Assembly: GCA_900546285.1 (NCBI GenBank)
Contig: URCJ01000018.1
Location: 1 to 36,256 of the forward strand
Origin: an uncultured Solobacterium sp.
Lineage (GTDB): Bacteria; Bacillota_I; Bacilli_A; Erysipelotrichales; Erysipelotrichaceae
Direction of reading: 5' to 3'
Length of the DNA: 36,256 nucleotides
A model generated the notes under the pieces. The model did no database searches, was not told the origin of the DNA, and saw nothing but the letters and a program-made list of their open reading frames with translations. Each line of letters opens with the position of its first letter. Positions within the stretch are counted from its first letter, which is position 1. Of the stretch, positions 8,423 through 16,798 are shown in pieces. The translations under genes were made by a program, and so were the position numbers.

Positions 8423-8576
8423 ATGTGTCCCCCAAAAATATAAACTATTAATATCTACTCTTTAATTAAATTATATAGACTTTAGAATACTTAAGCTATT
8501 TATTTATTGCTCGGAATATTAGAAATATTGCTATTTAGTTATACAAAATCTATTATTTTTTAGATAAAATATACTC
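8423..8576. promoter_or_regulatory. Divergent promoter region of the GH112 operon and araC-type gene
   Basis: On the minus strand, a TATAAT-type -10 with no recognisable -35 suggests activator-dependent transcription of the GH112 operon. On the plus strand, TTGCTA (8528-8533)-17 bp-TATTAT (8551-8556) is one promoter option. TAAAAT (8565-8570), six bases before the ATG, is another and would give a leaderless mRNA. The AraC-type protein probably binds here. Confidence 0.55.
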
Positions 8577-9404
8577 ATGAGTACAGAGTTTTTCAATTTT
8601 GAAAGTATAGAGAATAATCACGAAGATTTTTTCTTACGCTATATTTCTATTTCCAAATTCGAAGAAGACTGGCACCCTTCATTCCACGCTCACCAATTTT
8701 CTGAAATATTCTACATTATAAAAGGTGAAGGAAAGTTCTATATCGAAAACGAAAAAATCTTTGTCAAAGAAGATGATGTTATCTTTATTAACCCAAATGT
8801 TGAGCATACTGAAAAACCATTAAAAAACAATCCAATGGAATATATTTGTTTCGGTGTAGATGGATTCTCCTTTGTCATGCAAGATGGAACCAAAGGCTAT
8901 AACACTTATAATTATTCACATGATAAAAAATATTTTATAGATTTTGCAAAATTGATATTAAAAGAACTGAACGAAAAAAATTTAGGATATGAAAAAATCT
9001 GTTATGGACTGCTACAAAGTTTCTTAACTTATATCGCTAGAAAAGATAATCTATCGGTAATCAGCGAATCTACTCTACAAGCCTATAAGAAATGTTCTAT
9101 CGCAAAAAGATATATTGATACTAACTATGCTAAAAACATTACACTAGAATCACTAGCTGAAATATCTCATGTCAACAAATTTTACCTAGCTCATTCTTTT
9201 ACTAAATGTATTGGTCAATCACCAATCAACTATCTAACAAATAAAAGAATTGAAATGTGTAAAGAGCTATTAAGTTCATCAGATATGTCAGTGACCCAGA
9301 TAGCTTCTAATGTTGGCTTTTCTTCACAATCGTATTTCTCACAAACATTTAAAAGTAAAACAGGAATGTCCCCCTTACAATATCGAAAGACATTCATGAA
9401 ATAA
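8577..9404 (+). CDS. AraC-family transcriptional regulator (cupin + AraC HTH)
   Basis: This 275-residue protein has an N-terminal cupin-like sugar-sensing part (FHAHQFSEIFYIIKGEGKFY, around residues 36-60). At residues 173-275 a double helix-turn-helix (ITLESLAEISHVNKFYLAHS; VTQIASNVGFSSQSYFSQTF) is typical of AraC/XylS proteins. It is transcribed away from the GH112/ABC operon and is most likely its sugar-responsive activator. No Shine-Dalgarno sequence precedes the ATG, and a -10-like hexamer lies six bases upstream, so translation may be leaderless. It ends in a terminator shared with the maltodextrin operon. Confidence 0.9.
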   Translation: MSTEFFNFESIENNHEDFFLRYISISKFEEDWHPSFHAHQFSEIFYIIKGEGKFYIENEKIFVKEDDVIFINPNVEHTEKPLKNNPMEYICFGVDGFSFVMQDGTKGYNTYNYSHDKKYFIDFAKLILKELNEKNLGYEKICYGLLQSFLTYIARKDNLSVISESTLQAYKKCSIAKRYIDTNYAKNITLESLAEISHVNKFYLAHSFTKCIGQSPINYLTNKRIEMCKELLSSSDMSVTQIASNVGFSSQSYFSQTFKSKTGMSPLQYRKTFMK

Positions 9405-9412
9405 ACATTATT

Positions 9413-9440
9413 AAAGGCCACATATGTGGCCTTTATTTAA
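9413..9440. terminator. Bidirectional terminator
   Basis: A perfect palindrome (9413-9434: AAAGGCCACAT and its complement) is followed by ATTTAATT. It lies between the convergent AraC-type and MsmK genes. Confidence 0.85.
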
Positions 9441-10613
9441 TTAGAATTCTAGATTCTTTTCATCTTCCTTAGAGAATAAGTTAGCTACATTGCCTGAGAA
9501 AGTTAAATGAATTTCTTGACCAGCCAATTCAACCTTTCTACCCTCGGTAGGAACAATCGCAATAACATCTCTACCCAAAGCTGTAACATGTAGATGAACA
9601 GATGTACCCATAAGCTCACTTACATCAACCTTAGCCTTAATGCCCTTATCAGCTAAAACCATATGATCTGGTCTTACACCAAGAGTAATATCTTGTTCCT
9701 TGACGCCCTTAGCCTTAAGTCTATCTTGCTTTTCCTTAGACAATTCAAATTCTTGATCATCTACATCCACAAAATAAGAACCATTCTTAATAACTAACTT
9801 TGCGTCAAAGTAGTTCATTTGAGGAGTACCGATAAAGCCAGAAACAAACAAGTTAGCAGGATGATCAAATACTTCTTGAGGAGTACCGATTTGTTGAACA
9901 AAACCATCCTTCATAACCACAATTCTATCACCAAGAGTCATAGCCTCTACTTGGTCATGAGTTACATAAATGAAAGTAGTATTGATCTTTTGTCTTAATT
10001 TGATGATCTCAGCTCTCATTTGGTTTCTAAGCTTTGCATCCAAGTTTGATAGAGGTTCATCCATCAACAACACCTTAGGATTTCTTACAATAGCTCTACC
10101 AATGGCAACTCTTTGTCTTTGACCACCTGATAAGTTCTTTGGCTTACGATCTAAGTATTGAGTAATATCTAGAGTCTTTGCAGCCTCTTTTACCTTCTTA
10201 TCAATTTCATCCTTTGGATACTTTTTAATAGTTAAAGGGAATGCAATATTATCATAAACAGTTAAATGTGGATAAAGCGCATAAGATTGGAAAACCATTG
10301 AAATATCTCTATCCTTTGGTTCAACATCATTACACAACTTGCCATCAATATAAAGTTCACCACCAGAAATATCTTCAAGACCCGCAACCATTCTAAGTGT
10401 AGTAGACTTACCACAACCTGATGGACCAACAAGAACGATGAATTCATTATCTTTAATATCAATATTGAAATCTTGAACAGCAACTACACCCTCATCAGTA
10501 ATTTGAAGATTAGTAGGCTTCTTAGCTACATCCTTCTTCTTACCAAATAATCCCTTTTTATTTTCTTGAAGTGGATAAACCTTCTTAATATTCTTTAGAA
10601 CAACCTCTGCCAC
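9441..10613 (-). CDS. msmK: ABC sugar importer ATPase, MsmK/UgpC/MalK type
   Basis: This 390-residue ATPase has Walker A GPSGCGKST (63-71), signature LSGGQ (161-165), Walker B VLLMDE (181-186), the switch His219 and a C-terminal regulatory TOBE/OB region from about residue 245. A lysine-rich insertion of roughly 25 residues (about 17-42, KKGLFGKKKDVAKK) lies before the core, as in many Clostridia homologues. It is the last gene of the maltodextrin operon, 2 nt behind malQ. Related ATPases serve several CUT1 importers, and the galactoside importer at 3141-6194 has no ATPase of its own, so this subunit may energise both. Confidence 0.93.
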   Translation of the reverse strand: MAEVVLKNIKKVYPLQENKKGLFGKKKDVAKKPTNLQITDEGVVAVQDFNIDIKDNEFIVLVGPSGCGKSTTLRMVAGLEDISGGELYIDGKLCNDVEPKDRDISMVFQSYALYPHLTVYDNIAFPLTIKKYPKDEIDKKVKEAAKTLDITQYLDRKPKNLSGGQRQRVAIGRAIVRNPKVLLMDEPLSNLDAKLRNQMRAEIIKLRQKINTTFIYVTHDQVEAMTLGDRIVVMKDGFVQQIGTPQEVFDHPANLFVSGFIGTPQMNYFDAKLVIKNGSYFVDVDDQEFELSKEKQDRLKAKGVKEQDITLGVRPDHMVLADKGIKAKVDVSELMGTSVHLHVTALGRDVIAIVPTEGRKVELAGQEIHLTFSGNVANLFSKEDEKNLEF

Positions 10614-10615
10614 AA

Positions 10616-12094
10616 TTACGCCCTCCCATATGTATGTGTTAATTCTTTTAATTTTTCTTTAATCTCATCTGTGAAACAGCCATCACTAGCCATCCATTGC
10701 CAGTTTCTACCAACAGTACTAGGTGCATTCATTCTCGCGTTCTCATCAAGACCTAATAAATCTTGAGCTTGCACAATTGCTGTATCACACACGGTAGCCA
10801 TAAGCTCTTTTATCATTGCCCAATTAAAGTCATCACCTTCTCTATATCTAATATATTCTTTACAGAAAGTCAATGCCTCAGGTGATAATTCCTTAGTCCA
10901 ACCCATAACAGTTTGATTATCATGAGTACCTACATAAGCAATTTGATTCTTCTTTAGATTATAAGGAATATTATCATTTCCATTACTATCACGACTATCA
11001 AAGCCAAACTCTAAGACACCCATACCAGGATAAGTGCTATAAGCCAATAGGTCCTTAACATCATCATCCATATAACCCAAGTCTTCCGCAATAATATTAG
11101 AACCAACATGCTCTCTTATAGCCTTAACTAAAGCCTTGCCTGGGCCTCTTACCCACTTACCATCCTTGGCTGTAGTAGCACCATAATCAATAGTATAGTA
11201 AGCACTCAAGCCTCTAAAATGATCTATTCTCACATAGTCATAAATACTACATAAGTGTTTTAATCTTTTTACCCACCAAGCATAATCGGTATCTAAATGA
11301 TGATCCCAATCATAAATAGGATTACCCCACAATTGACCATCAGCCGCAAAACCATCAGGTGGACAACCAGCAACCTTCTTAGGAACTAACTCTTCATCAA
11401 CCAAGAACAATGAAGGATCAGAGAACACATCACATGAATCACTAGAAACATACAATGGGCAATCACCAATAATCTTAATTCCCTTAGAATTTGCATACTT
11501 TTTTAATTCAAACCATTGTTTAGTAAACAAATATTGAACTACTCTCCAGAAATCATAGGTATCCTCATATTCCTTCTTTAAAGAAGAAATAGCTTCAGGA
11601 TCCTTTTCCTTATATTCCTTTGGCCAATCAATCAAAGATGCATAATTTAATTTTTCTTTAATAGTTTGAAAGAGTGCATAATCCTCTAACCACTCATTTT
11701 CTTTCTCAAACTTCTCAAAATCCTTAAAATCACCTTTTTCAATAAAACGTCTACAAGCAAGTCTTAAAATTGGATAACGCTTATTATATAAAGCACCATA
11801 ATTGATGCGACCATTAAATTCCCAATCAACATCAACATAGTCTTCCTTCTTCAATAAGTCTTCCTTCTCCAAATATTCCAAATCAATGAAATATGGATTA
11901 CCCGCAAATGCCGAAACTGATTGATAAGGAGAATCTCCATAACCAGTTTGAGATAAAGGCAAGATTTGCCAATAAGTTTGATGAGCCTCACTCAAGAAAT
12001 CAACAAACTTATAAGCCTCATCACCAAAACTTCCAATACCATACTTAGATGGTAAAGAAGAAATATGCATTAATACACCTGATTTTCTATCCAT
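10616..12094 (-). CDS. malQ: 4-alpha-glucanotransferase (amylomaltase, GH77)
   Basis: This 492-residue cytoplasmic enzyme is of normal GH77 length. N-terminal signature SGVLMHISSLPSKYGIGSFG; catalytic motifs YVRIDHFRGL (nucleophile D291), IIAEDLG (acid/base E337) and VGTHDNQT (D392). It transfers alpha-1,4-glucan segments between imported maltodextrins, releasing glucose and longer chains. It lies 3 nt behind malG and 2 nt before msmK, in one operon with the maltodextrin importer. Confidence 0.95.
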   Translation of the reverse strand: MDRKSGVLMHISSLPSKYGIGSFGDEAYKFVDFLSEAHQTYWQILPLSQTGYGDSPYQSVSAFAGNPYFIDLEYLEKEDLLKKEDYVDVDWEFNGRINYGALYNKRYPILRLACRRFIEKGDFKDFEKFEKENEWLEDYALFQTIKEKLNYASLIDWPKEYKEKDPEAISSLKKEYEDTYDFWRVVQYLFTKQWFELKKYANSKGIKIIGDCPLYVSSDSCDVFSDPSLFLVDEELVPKKVAGCPPDGFAADGQLWGNPIYDWDHHLDTDYAWWVKRLKHLCSIYDYVRIDHFRGLSAYYTIDYGATTAKDGKWVRGPGKALVKAIREHVGSNIIAEDLGYMDDDVKDLLAYSTYPGMGVLEFGFDSRDSNGNDNIPYNLKKNQIAYVGTHDNQTVMGWTKELSPEALTFCKEYIRYREGDDFNWAMIKELMATVCDTAIVQAQDLLGLDENARMNAPSTVGRNWQWMASDGCFTDEIKEKLKELTHTYGRA

Positions 12095-12097
12095 AAA

Positions 12098-12958
12098 TTA
12101 TCCCTTAACAGCACCAGCTGCAACTCCCTTAATAATATACTTTTGACAGAACAAGTAGATTAGCACAACAGGAAGTAAAGCTAAAATAATTAAAGCCATA
12201 CTAGCACCCATATCTACTTGACCATATGAACCTCTTAAGTATTGGATATGAATTGGAATAGTACGATACTTGTTAATATCAAGTACTAGATAAGGTAACA
12301 AGTAGTCATTCCATACCCACATAGCTTCCAAAATACCAACAGAAATTAATGATGGTGACAACATTGGAAGCACAACCTTAAAGAAAGTCTTAACAGGAGT
12401 ACAACCATCCATTACAGCAGCCTCTTCTATTTCAAGTGGAATTTGCTTAACAAAACCCGTAAACATAAAGATGGCTAAACCAGCACCAAATCCTAAATAA
12501 ACAACAGGAATAGTGAATGGAGTATTTAGATGCAACATAGTAGCAGTATTAGACAATGTGAACTGTACCATTTGGAAAGGCACAATCATTGAGAAAGTAC
12601 ATAGTGCATATACAAACTTTGCAAATCTAGAATTAACTCTAGAAATATACCAAGCTGCCATTGATGTACAAATTAGAATCAACGCAACTGATAATACTGT
12701 AATAATCAATGAATATTTAACACAGTCCCAGAAACTATAGTTACCACTAGTCATACCAGTAATATAGTTGGCAAAACCAACATAATTTTCACTTGTTGGT
12801 AACTTAAATGTCTCAAGGGCAATAGCACCCTTTGTCTTAAAAGAGTTCATTAATACGATGACAATAGGCATTACCCAAGCCAAACTAGTTAAAGTTAAGA
12901 TGATAGTAATAATCCAAGCCTTTGCCTTCTCTTTTTTCAATGAAGATTCCTTTTTCAT
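12098..12958 (-). CDS. malG: Maltodextrin ABC transporter permease, MalG type
   Basis: This 286-residue permease has a basic N-terminus and about six membrane segments. Its EAA loop is EEAAVMDGCTPVKTFFKVVL (about residues 177-196), the contact site for the MsmK ATPase. Its start overlaps the stop of the MalF gene by one base. It lies in the operon binding protein-malF-malG-malQ-msmK. Confidence 0.92.
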   Translation of the reverse strand: MKKESSLKKEKAKAWIITIILTLTSLAWVMPIVIVLMNSFKTKGAIALETFKLPTSENYVGFANYITGMTSGNYSFWDCVKYSLIITVLSVALILICTSMAAWYISRVNSRFAKFVYALCTFSMIVPFQMVQFTLSNTATMLHLNTPFTIPVVYLGFGAGLAIFMFTGFVKQIPLEIEEAAVMDGCTPVKTFFKVVLPMLSPSLISVGILEAMWVWNDYLLPYLVLDINKYRTIPIHIQYLRGSYGQVDMGASMALIILALLPVVLIYLFCQKYIIKGVAAGAVKG

Positions 12959-13914
12959 TATTGTTGAACCTCCTTACTTCTAGTGAATTTTAATTGTAAT
13001 AAAGAAATAGCTGCAACCAAGATAAAGAAGATAACAGCCTTAGCTTGTGCTGTACCCTTAGCCCAAGTATTAATCTTACCGAATGAATTAGAAATATTTA
13101 GAGCCAACATTTCAGTCATCTTAATTTGACCAGCAGGGGTAGTAACAACCGGTGCACCACCTGTCAAAGCCAAGTTTTGATCGAATAACTTGAATGAATT
13201 TGTTAAAGACAAGAACATACAAATAGAAATAGTAGTCATCATATTAGGCACAATAACCTTAAACAATGATTGCCACTTATTAGCGCCATCAATCTTAGCA
13301 GCCTCTAGGATATCCTCAGAAACAGATTGGAAACCAGCGATATAAATGATCATCATATAACCGATTTGTTGCCAAGCCATTAGGATTACTAAGCCCCAGA
13401 AACCAAACTTAGCATTTGCGGTTAAGTATGTGTTATATCTAATCAAAACACCATTGAAAATTAATTGCCAGATATAACTTAGTACGATACCACCAATCAA
13501 ATTAGGCATAAAGAATGTAGCTCTAAAGATATTACTTCCCTTAATCTTTAAAGTTAACAAATAGCCTAAGAAGAATGACAACACATTAATCACAACAACA
13601 CTCACAACCGCATACTTTGCAGTATAAATAAATGCTTGTTTAAATGATGGATCAGCGAAAGCTCTAGCATAGTTAGAAAAACCAGTCCACACATCCTTAA
13701 CCTTATCTAGTGGAATAAACAAAGCTTCTCTAATAAGTCTAAATTGACAGAAAGACAAGTAAACACCACTGGCAAAAGGCCAAACAAATCCAATCACAAA
13801 GCAAACAAAAGTTGGAATTAAAAAAAGCCAAACCTTACGTTTGATTGGATTGACGATTAGATCGCTACTAAGAGCATTCGGATCTCTTTTCACATACTTC
13901 TTTTTCTTTTTCAT
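12958..13914 (-). CDS. malF: Maltodextrin ABC transporter permease, MalF type
   Basis: These 318 residues start with a lysine-rich cytoplasmic tail (MKKKKKYVKRD), then about six membrane segments. The EAA-type loop is LEAAKIDGANKWQSLFKVIV. It pairs with MalG, whose gene overlaps its last base. A stem-loop in the gap to the upstream binding-protein gene (13984-14011) probably limits read-through into the permeases. Confidence 0.92.
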   Translation of the reverse strand: MKKKKKYVKRDPNALSSDLIVNPIKRKVWLFLIPTFVCFVIGFVWPFASGVYLSFCQFRLIREALFIPLDKVKDVWTGFSNYARAFADPSFKQAFIYTAKYAVVSVVVINVLSFFLGYLLTLKIKGSNIFRATFFMPNLIGGIVLSYIWQLIFNGVLIRYNTYLTANAKFGFWGLVILMAWQQIGYMMIIYIAGFQSVSEDILEAAKIDGANKWQSLFKVIVPNMMTTISICMFLSLTNSFKLFDQNLALTGGAPVVTTPAGQIKMTEMLALNISNSFGKINTWAKGTAQAKAVIFFILVAAISLLQLKFTRSKEVQQ

Positions 13915-13983
13915 AAGAATCGTCCCCTCTTTTATCCTCTTTTAAATAATCAAAGAAGATTACTTAAAACAAAATAATAGAAG

Positions 13984-14011
13984 AAAGAGGGACAAAGGAT
14001 TGTCCCCCCTT
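13984..14011 (-). promoter_or_regulatory. Intercistronic hairpin behind the binding-protein gene
   Basis: A 12-bp stem with two G-U pairs (14000-14011 with 13984-13995), loop TCCT on the minus strand, lies between the binding-protein and malF genes. Only scattered T's follow on the minus strand, so it looks like an attenuating or RNA-stabilising stem rather than a full terminator. Confidence 0.6.
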
Positions 14012-14035
14012 TTTTTAAAATCAACCTATTATATA

Positions 14036-15322
14036 TTATTCAGCTTCTTGAGCTAATAATGTATTCCAGCCATCAACAAATGCAGTCTTAACTGGTTCCC
14101 AGTTTCCATCAACAGCATATTGTTTTAAAGCACTTACAAGACCAGCACGGAAATCATCAACTGCAGGTGTGTAGTTGAATGCCCAGCTAACGTTGTACTT
14201 ACCATCAGCTAATAATTCATTAGCTTGAGCGAAGAATACGTTTTCAGGTTCCTTAGCATTCTTGAAAGGAATAGGACCAAATTCTTTAGCCATCATAGTA
14301 GTACCTTCATCAGAAGTTACAACCCACTTCATGAAATCTAAAGTAGCTTTTTGATCAGCTTCGCTAGCTAAGTTACTTACAGCCCAGTGAGCTTCAGTAC
14401 CAGAACATAATGCAGCATTTTCTTCGCCTTCATGACCACAGTAAATTGGAATCATTTGAAGATCATCAGCATTCATACCGTAGTTACCAGTTAAAGCAGA
14501 ATATTCCCAAGAACCATTTTGATAGAATACAGCCTTACCTTCACCAAATTCAGCTTCAGCACCATCACCAGCTTCATTATTAGCAACTGGATCAGTAGCA
14601 GAATTATTTAGATATAAATCCCAAATATTCTTATATTCATCTAAGTAAGTACCCTTGATTTCAGTCTTAGAAGTAATACCTTCATAGTGTAATGGAAGAG
14701 TAATTAAGTGACCAGTGAATCTCCAAGAAGAAGAATCAGCTAAACCAGCATTAGTGAATGCATCGAAACCTAATTCAGCAGCTCTAGCATGAATATCTTC
14801 AGCAACAGCCTTCAAAGATTCAAAGTTAGTGATTTCAGAAATATCATGACCAGCCTTAGCTAATAAAGCCTTGTTCACGATAATACCGAAACATTCGTAG
14901 CAATAACCAATACCTAATGTCTTACCATCTTTAACTAAATCAAAATCATGAGTAGTCATTTCGTTGTAAACATCAGTACCAGCTAAATCCATAGCGTAGT
15001 CACCATAAGTAGCAACAGCACCATCGTTAGTTAATTGGAACATTGTAAGTTCAGGTGTAGCCTTACCTAATTCATTTTGTAAGCTTACATCATAGTTACC
15101 ACTAGCAGCAGTAACAACCTTTACTTCAACACCAGTTTCTTCAGTATACTTCTTAGCTAATTCTTGCCAAGCCGCATCTGACTCAGGCTTGAAGTTAAGA
15201 TAGAATACTTTGCCACCAGCAGGTGTATCGCCACCTTCTGTAGTACCAGAATCCTTATTACATGCAACTAATGTGAAGCACATTAACACTGCAAGTAATA
15301 CCGCAAAAAGTTTTTTCATCAT
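14036..15322 (-). CDS. malE: Maltose/maltodextrin-binding lipoprotein of ABC transporter
   Basis: This 428-residue lipoprotein has signal MMKKLFAVLLAVLMCFTLVA, lipobox Cys21 (LVAC) and a Gly/Thr-rich linker. The SBP_bac_1 body includes VFYLNFKPESDAAWQELAKK, GKAVFYQNGSWEYSAL and FGPIPFKNAKEPENV. It is the first gene of the operon, so it captures maltodextrin outside the cell for MalFG-MsmK. GGAG lies 5 nt before the first of two adjacent ATGs. Substrate is inferred from malQ in the same operon. Confidence 0.9.
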   Translation of the reverse strand: MMKKLFAVLLAVLMCFTLVACNKDSGTTEGGDTPAGGKVFYLNFKPESDAAWQELAKKYTEETGVEVKVVTAASGNYDVSLQNELGKATPELTMFQLTNDGAVATYGDYAMDLAGTDVYNEMTTHDFDLVKDGKTLGIGYCYECFGIIVNKALLAKAGHDISEITNFESLKAVAEDIHARAAELGFDAFTNAGLADSSSWRFTGHLITLPLHYEGITSKTEIKGTYLDEYKNIWDLYLNNSATDPVANNEAGDGAEAEFGEGKAVFYQNGSWEYSALTGNYGMNADDLQMIPIYCGHEGEENAALCSGTEAHWAVSNLASEADQKATLDFMKWVVTSDEGTTMMAKEFGPIPFKNAKEPENVFFAQANELLADGKYNVSWAFNYTPAVDDFRAGLVSALKQYAVDGNWEPVKTAFVDGWNTLLAQEAE

Positions 15323-15384
15323 CTTTTCTCCTTTTCATTTTCTCGATGGATGAAATTCATCTGAATTAATTCTACCACTATTTC

Positions 15385-15399
15385 ATAAAGCGCTTACAT
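15385..15399 (-). promoter_or_regulatory. Catabolite-responsive element (cre), CcpA site
   Basis: On the minus strand, ATGTAAGCGCTTTAT fits the cre pattern TGNAARCGNWW well, with the last bases less ideal. It lies about 15-30 nt downstream of the predicted start of the maltodextrin operon, a position where CcpA acts as a roadblock. Confidence 0.7.
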
Positions 15400-15420
15400 A
15401 TTTTTTATAAATTTGTTAAA

Positions 15421-15449
15421 TTTATAACTTAATTTGATCTTCTTGTTAA
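15421..15449 (-). promoter_or_regulatory. Promoter of the maltodextrin operon
   Basis: On the minus strand: -35 TTAACA (15449-15444), a 17-bp spacer and -10 TATAAA (15426-15421). The expected start is near 15414, giving a leader of about 90 nt that contains the cre. Confidence 0.65.
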
Positions 15450-15498
15450 CAAAGTAACATATGTGGGGTTAAACAAACAAAAATGAGCTAAACTTAAC

Positions 15499-15583
15499 GC
15501 ACAATTACTTATAAAAATAGTTTTGATGATATTTGAAAGTGTAAATAATTTTGTTTGATTGTGCTTAAAACCTTTTATATAAT
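15499..15583 (+). promoter_or_regulatory. Promoter and inverted-repeat operator of the DUF4268 gene cluster
   Basis: TTGATT (15555-15560), a 17-bp spacer and TATAAT (15578-15583) form a strong promoter with a start near 15590. An inverted repeat GCACAAT (15499-15505) / ATTGTGC (15558-15564), each arm flanked by TTAA, overlaps the -35 and lies about five helical turns apart. It looks like a looping operator. Confidence 0.6.
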
Positions 15584-15632
15584 GAAATTGTTGATTAATC
15601 TTGCAATTTTGCTTCACTGGAGGGAACAAAGA

Positions 15633-15677
15633 ATGTTAAAAAATAATTTTGAAAAAGGAGGCTTAACTAAATGGTGA
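15633..15677 (+). CDS. Short leader ORF (14 codons) coupled to the DUF4268 gene
   Basis: ATG at 15633 has GGAGGG upstream (15620-15625) and encodes MLKNNFEKGGLTKW. Its stop TGA (15675-15677) overlaps the DUF4268 start codon region (15671). The ribosome site of the DUF4268 gene lies inside it. It looks like a translational-coupling or attenuation leader; I see no functional peptide motif. Confidence 0.45.
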   Translation: MLKNNFEKGGLTKW

Positions 15678-16597
15678 ATCTAAGTAAATTAGAAGAGATT
15701 AAAGATCTTCGAACAGTGTGGCCTCACGAAGCTTTGGATTTTACGCCATGGCTTTCGCAAGACGATAATATTACGTTGCTTGCAGATGCCATAGGACTTG
15801 ATATTACAGTAGATGAAATAGAATCCTCCGTTGGAGACTTCAATGTGGATATTTTTGCTTCTGAAACTGGAACAGACAGAAAAATCATTATAGAGAATCA
15901 GTTAGAGGATACCAATCATGACCATCTTGGTAAGCTGATTACTTATGCGTCTGGTAAATCGGCAGATGTGATTGTTTGGGTAGTAAAACATGCACGCGAA
16001 GAACATAAGGCGGCAATTGAATGGCTGAATAACCACACCGATGAAAAAGTAGGATTTTTTCTTTGCGAGATTAAATTGTATCGTATTGGCAATTCGGAAC
16101 CGGCAGTAAAATTTGAAGTTATTGAAAAGCCGAACGATTGGACAAAGGAAGTCAAGAAAAGCGATTCTACAAATGTGACTCAGCAGCAACGCTATGATTA
16201 TTGGGTGGCATTCCAGGATTACGCTTTCCAGAATGTAGAGTTTGGCAAAAACTTTAATCGTAGGAAGCCATCAACGGGTCACTGGATGAATTTCAGCATA
16301 GGATTTTCTGCATGTCATATCACTGTTTCTCAAATTCAGAAACGTGATGAACTTGATGTGGAGTTATATATAAGCGAAGATAAAGAACTGTTTCATTTTT
16401 TATTTGCCAATAAGGACAAGATTGAAACAAGTGCCGGGTTGAACTTTGACTGGCGTGAGTTACCAGAACGTAAGGCTAGCCGTATTGTTATTGAAAAAAG
16501 TGTAACTTTAGGCGATAAGAGCCAATGGAATGAGCAGTTCGATTGGCTTATTGAAGTAATGCTTAAAATGAAGAAGGTATTCAAGGAATACCTGTAA
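15671..16597 (+). CDS. DUF4268 protein, PD-(D/E)XK nuclease-like
   Basis: These 308 residues divide into an N-terminal PD-(D/E)XK-type part and a C-terminal DUF4268 half. The motif is D60 in FNVDIFA, then IIIENQLE with E75 and Q77, followed by DHLGKLITYASG. The C-terminal half has WVAFQDYAF...NFNRRKPSTGHWMNF and ends FDWLIEVMLKMKKVFKEYL. Related proteins are soluble, often sit in accessory or defence neighbourhoods and resemble nucleases, though activity is mostly untested. GGAGG precedes the ATG, inside the short leader ORF. It opens a plus-strand cluster with two membrane-associated proteins, and its base use is less A/T-extreme than the flanking sugar operons, consistent with transfer. Confidence 0.82.
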   Translation: MVNLSKLEEIKDLRTVWPHEALDFTPWLSQDDNITLLADAIGLDITVDEIESSVGDFNVDIFASETGTDRKIIIENQLEDTNHDHLGKLITYASGKSADVIVWVVKHAREEHKAAIEWLNNHTDEKVGFFLCEIKLYRIGNSEPAVKFEVIEKPNDWTKEVKKSDSTNVTQQQRYDYWVAFQDYAFQNVEFGKNFNRRKPSTGHWMNFSIGFSACHITVSQIQKRDELDVELYISEDKELFHFLFANKDKIETSAGLNFDWRELPERKASRIVIEKSVTLGDKSQWNEQFDWLIEVMLKMKKVFKEYL

Positions 16598-16798
16598 TCA
16601 AAAAATGTAGATGTTTGCTATGAAGCAAATTAAAAATTTGGAATACGAAGAACATTAACGCAACATAATTGAAGATTGAATGTTGACATCGGACAAACTC
16701 CGATTCATCTATCAAATAAATGATTGCGATGCTGATAAATCATTAAACGTTTTTTGAAATGTAACCAAAGATTCTTTAAGGAGAAAGTGAGAGTGTAT
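16598..16798 (+). other. Intergenic gap with two hairpins
   Basis: No gene seen. ATCGGA/TCCGAT (16688-16693, 16699-16704) forms a 6-bp hairpin. AATGATT/AATCATT (16719-16725, 16738-16744) is followed after five bases by T6 (16750-16755), possibly a weak terminator. AAGGAG for the next gene lies about 15-20 nt before its ATG. Confidence 0.4.

Noticed and set aside
15943..16189. Open frames antisense to the DUF4268 gene
   Set aside because: They are shadows of the real coding frame, with no ribosome sites.
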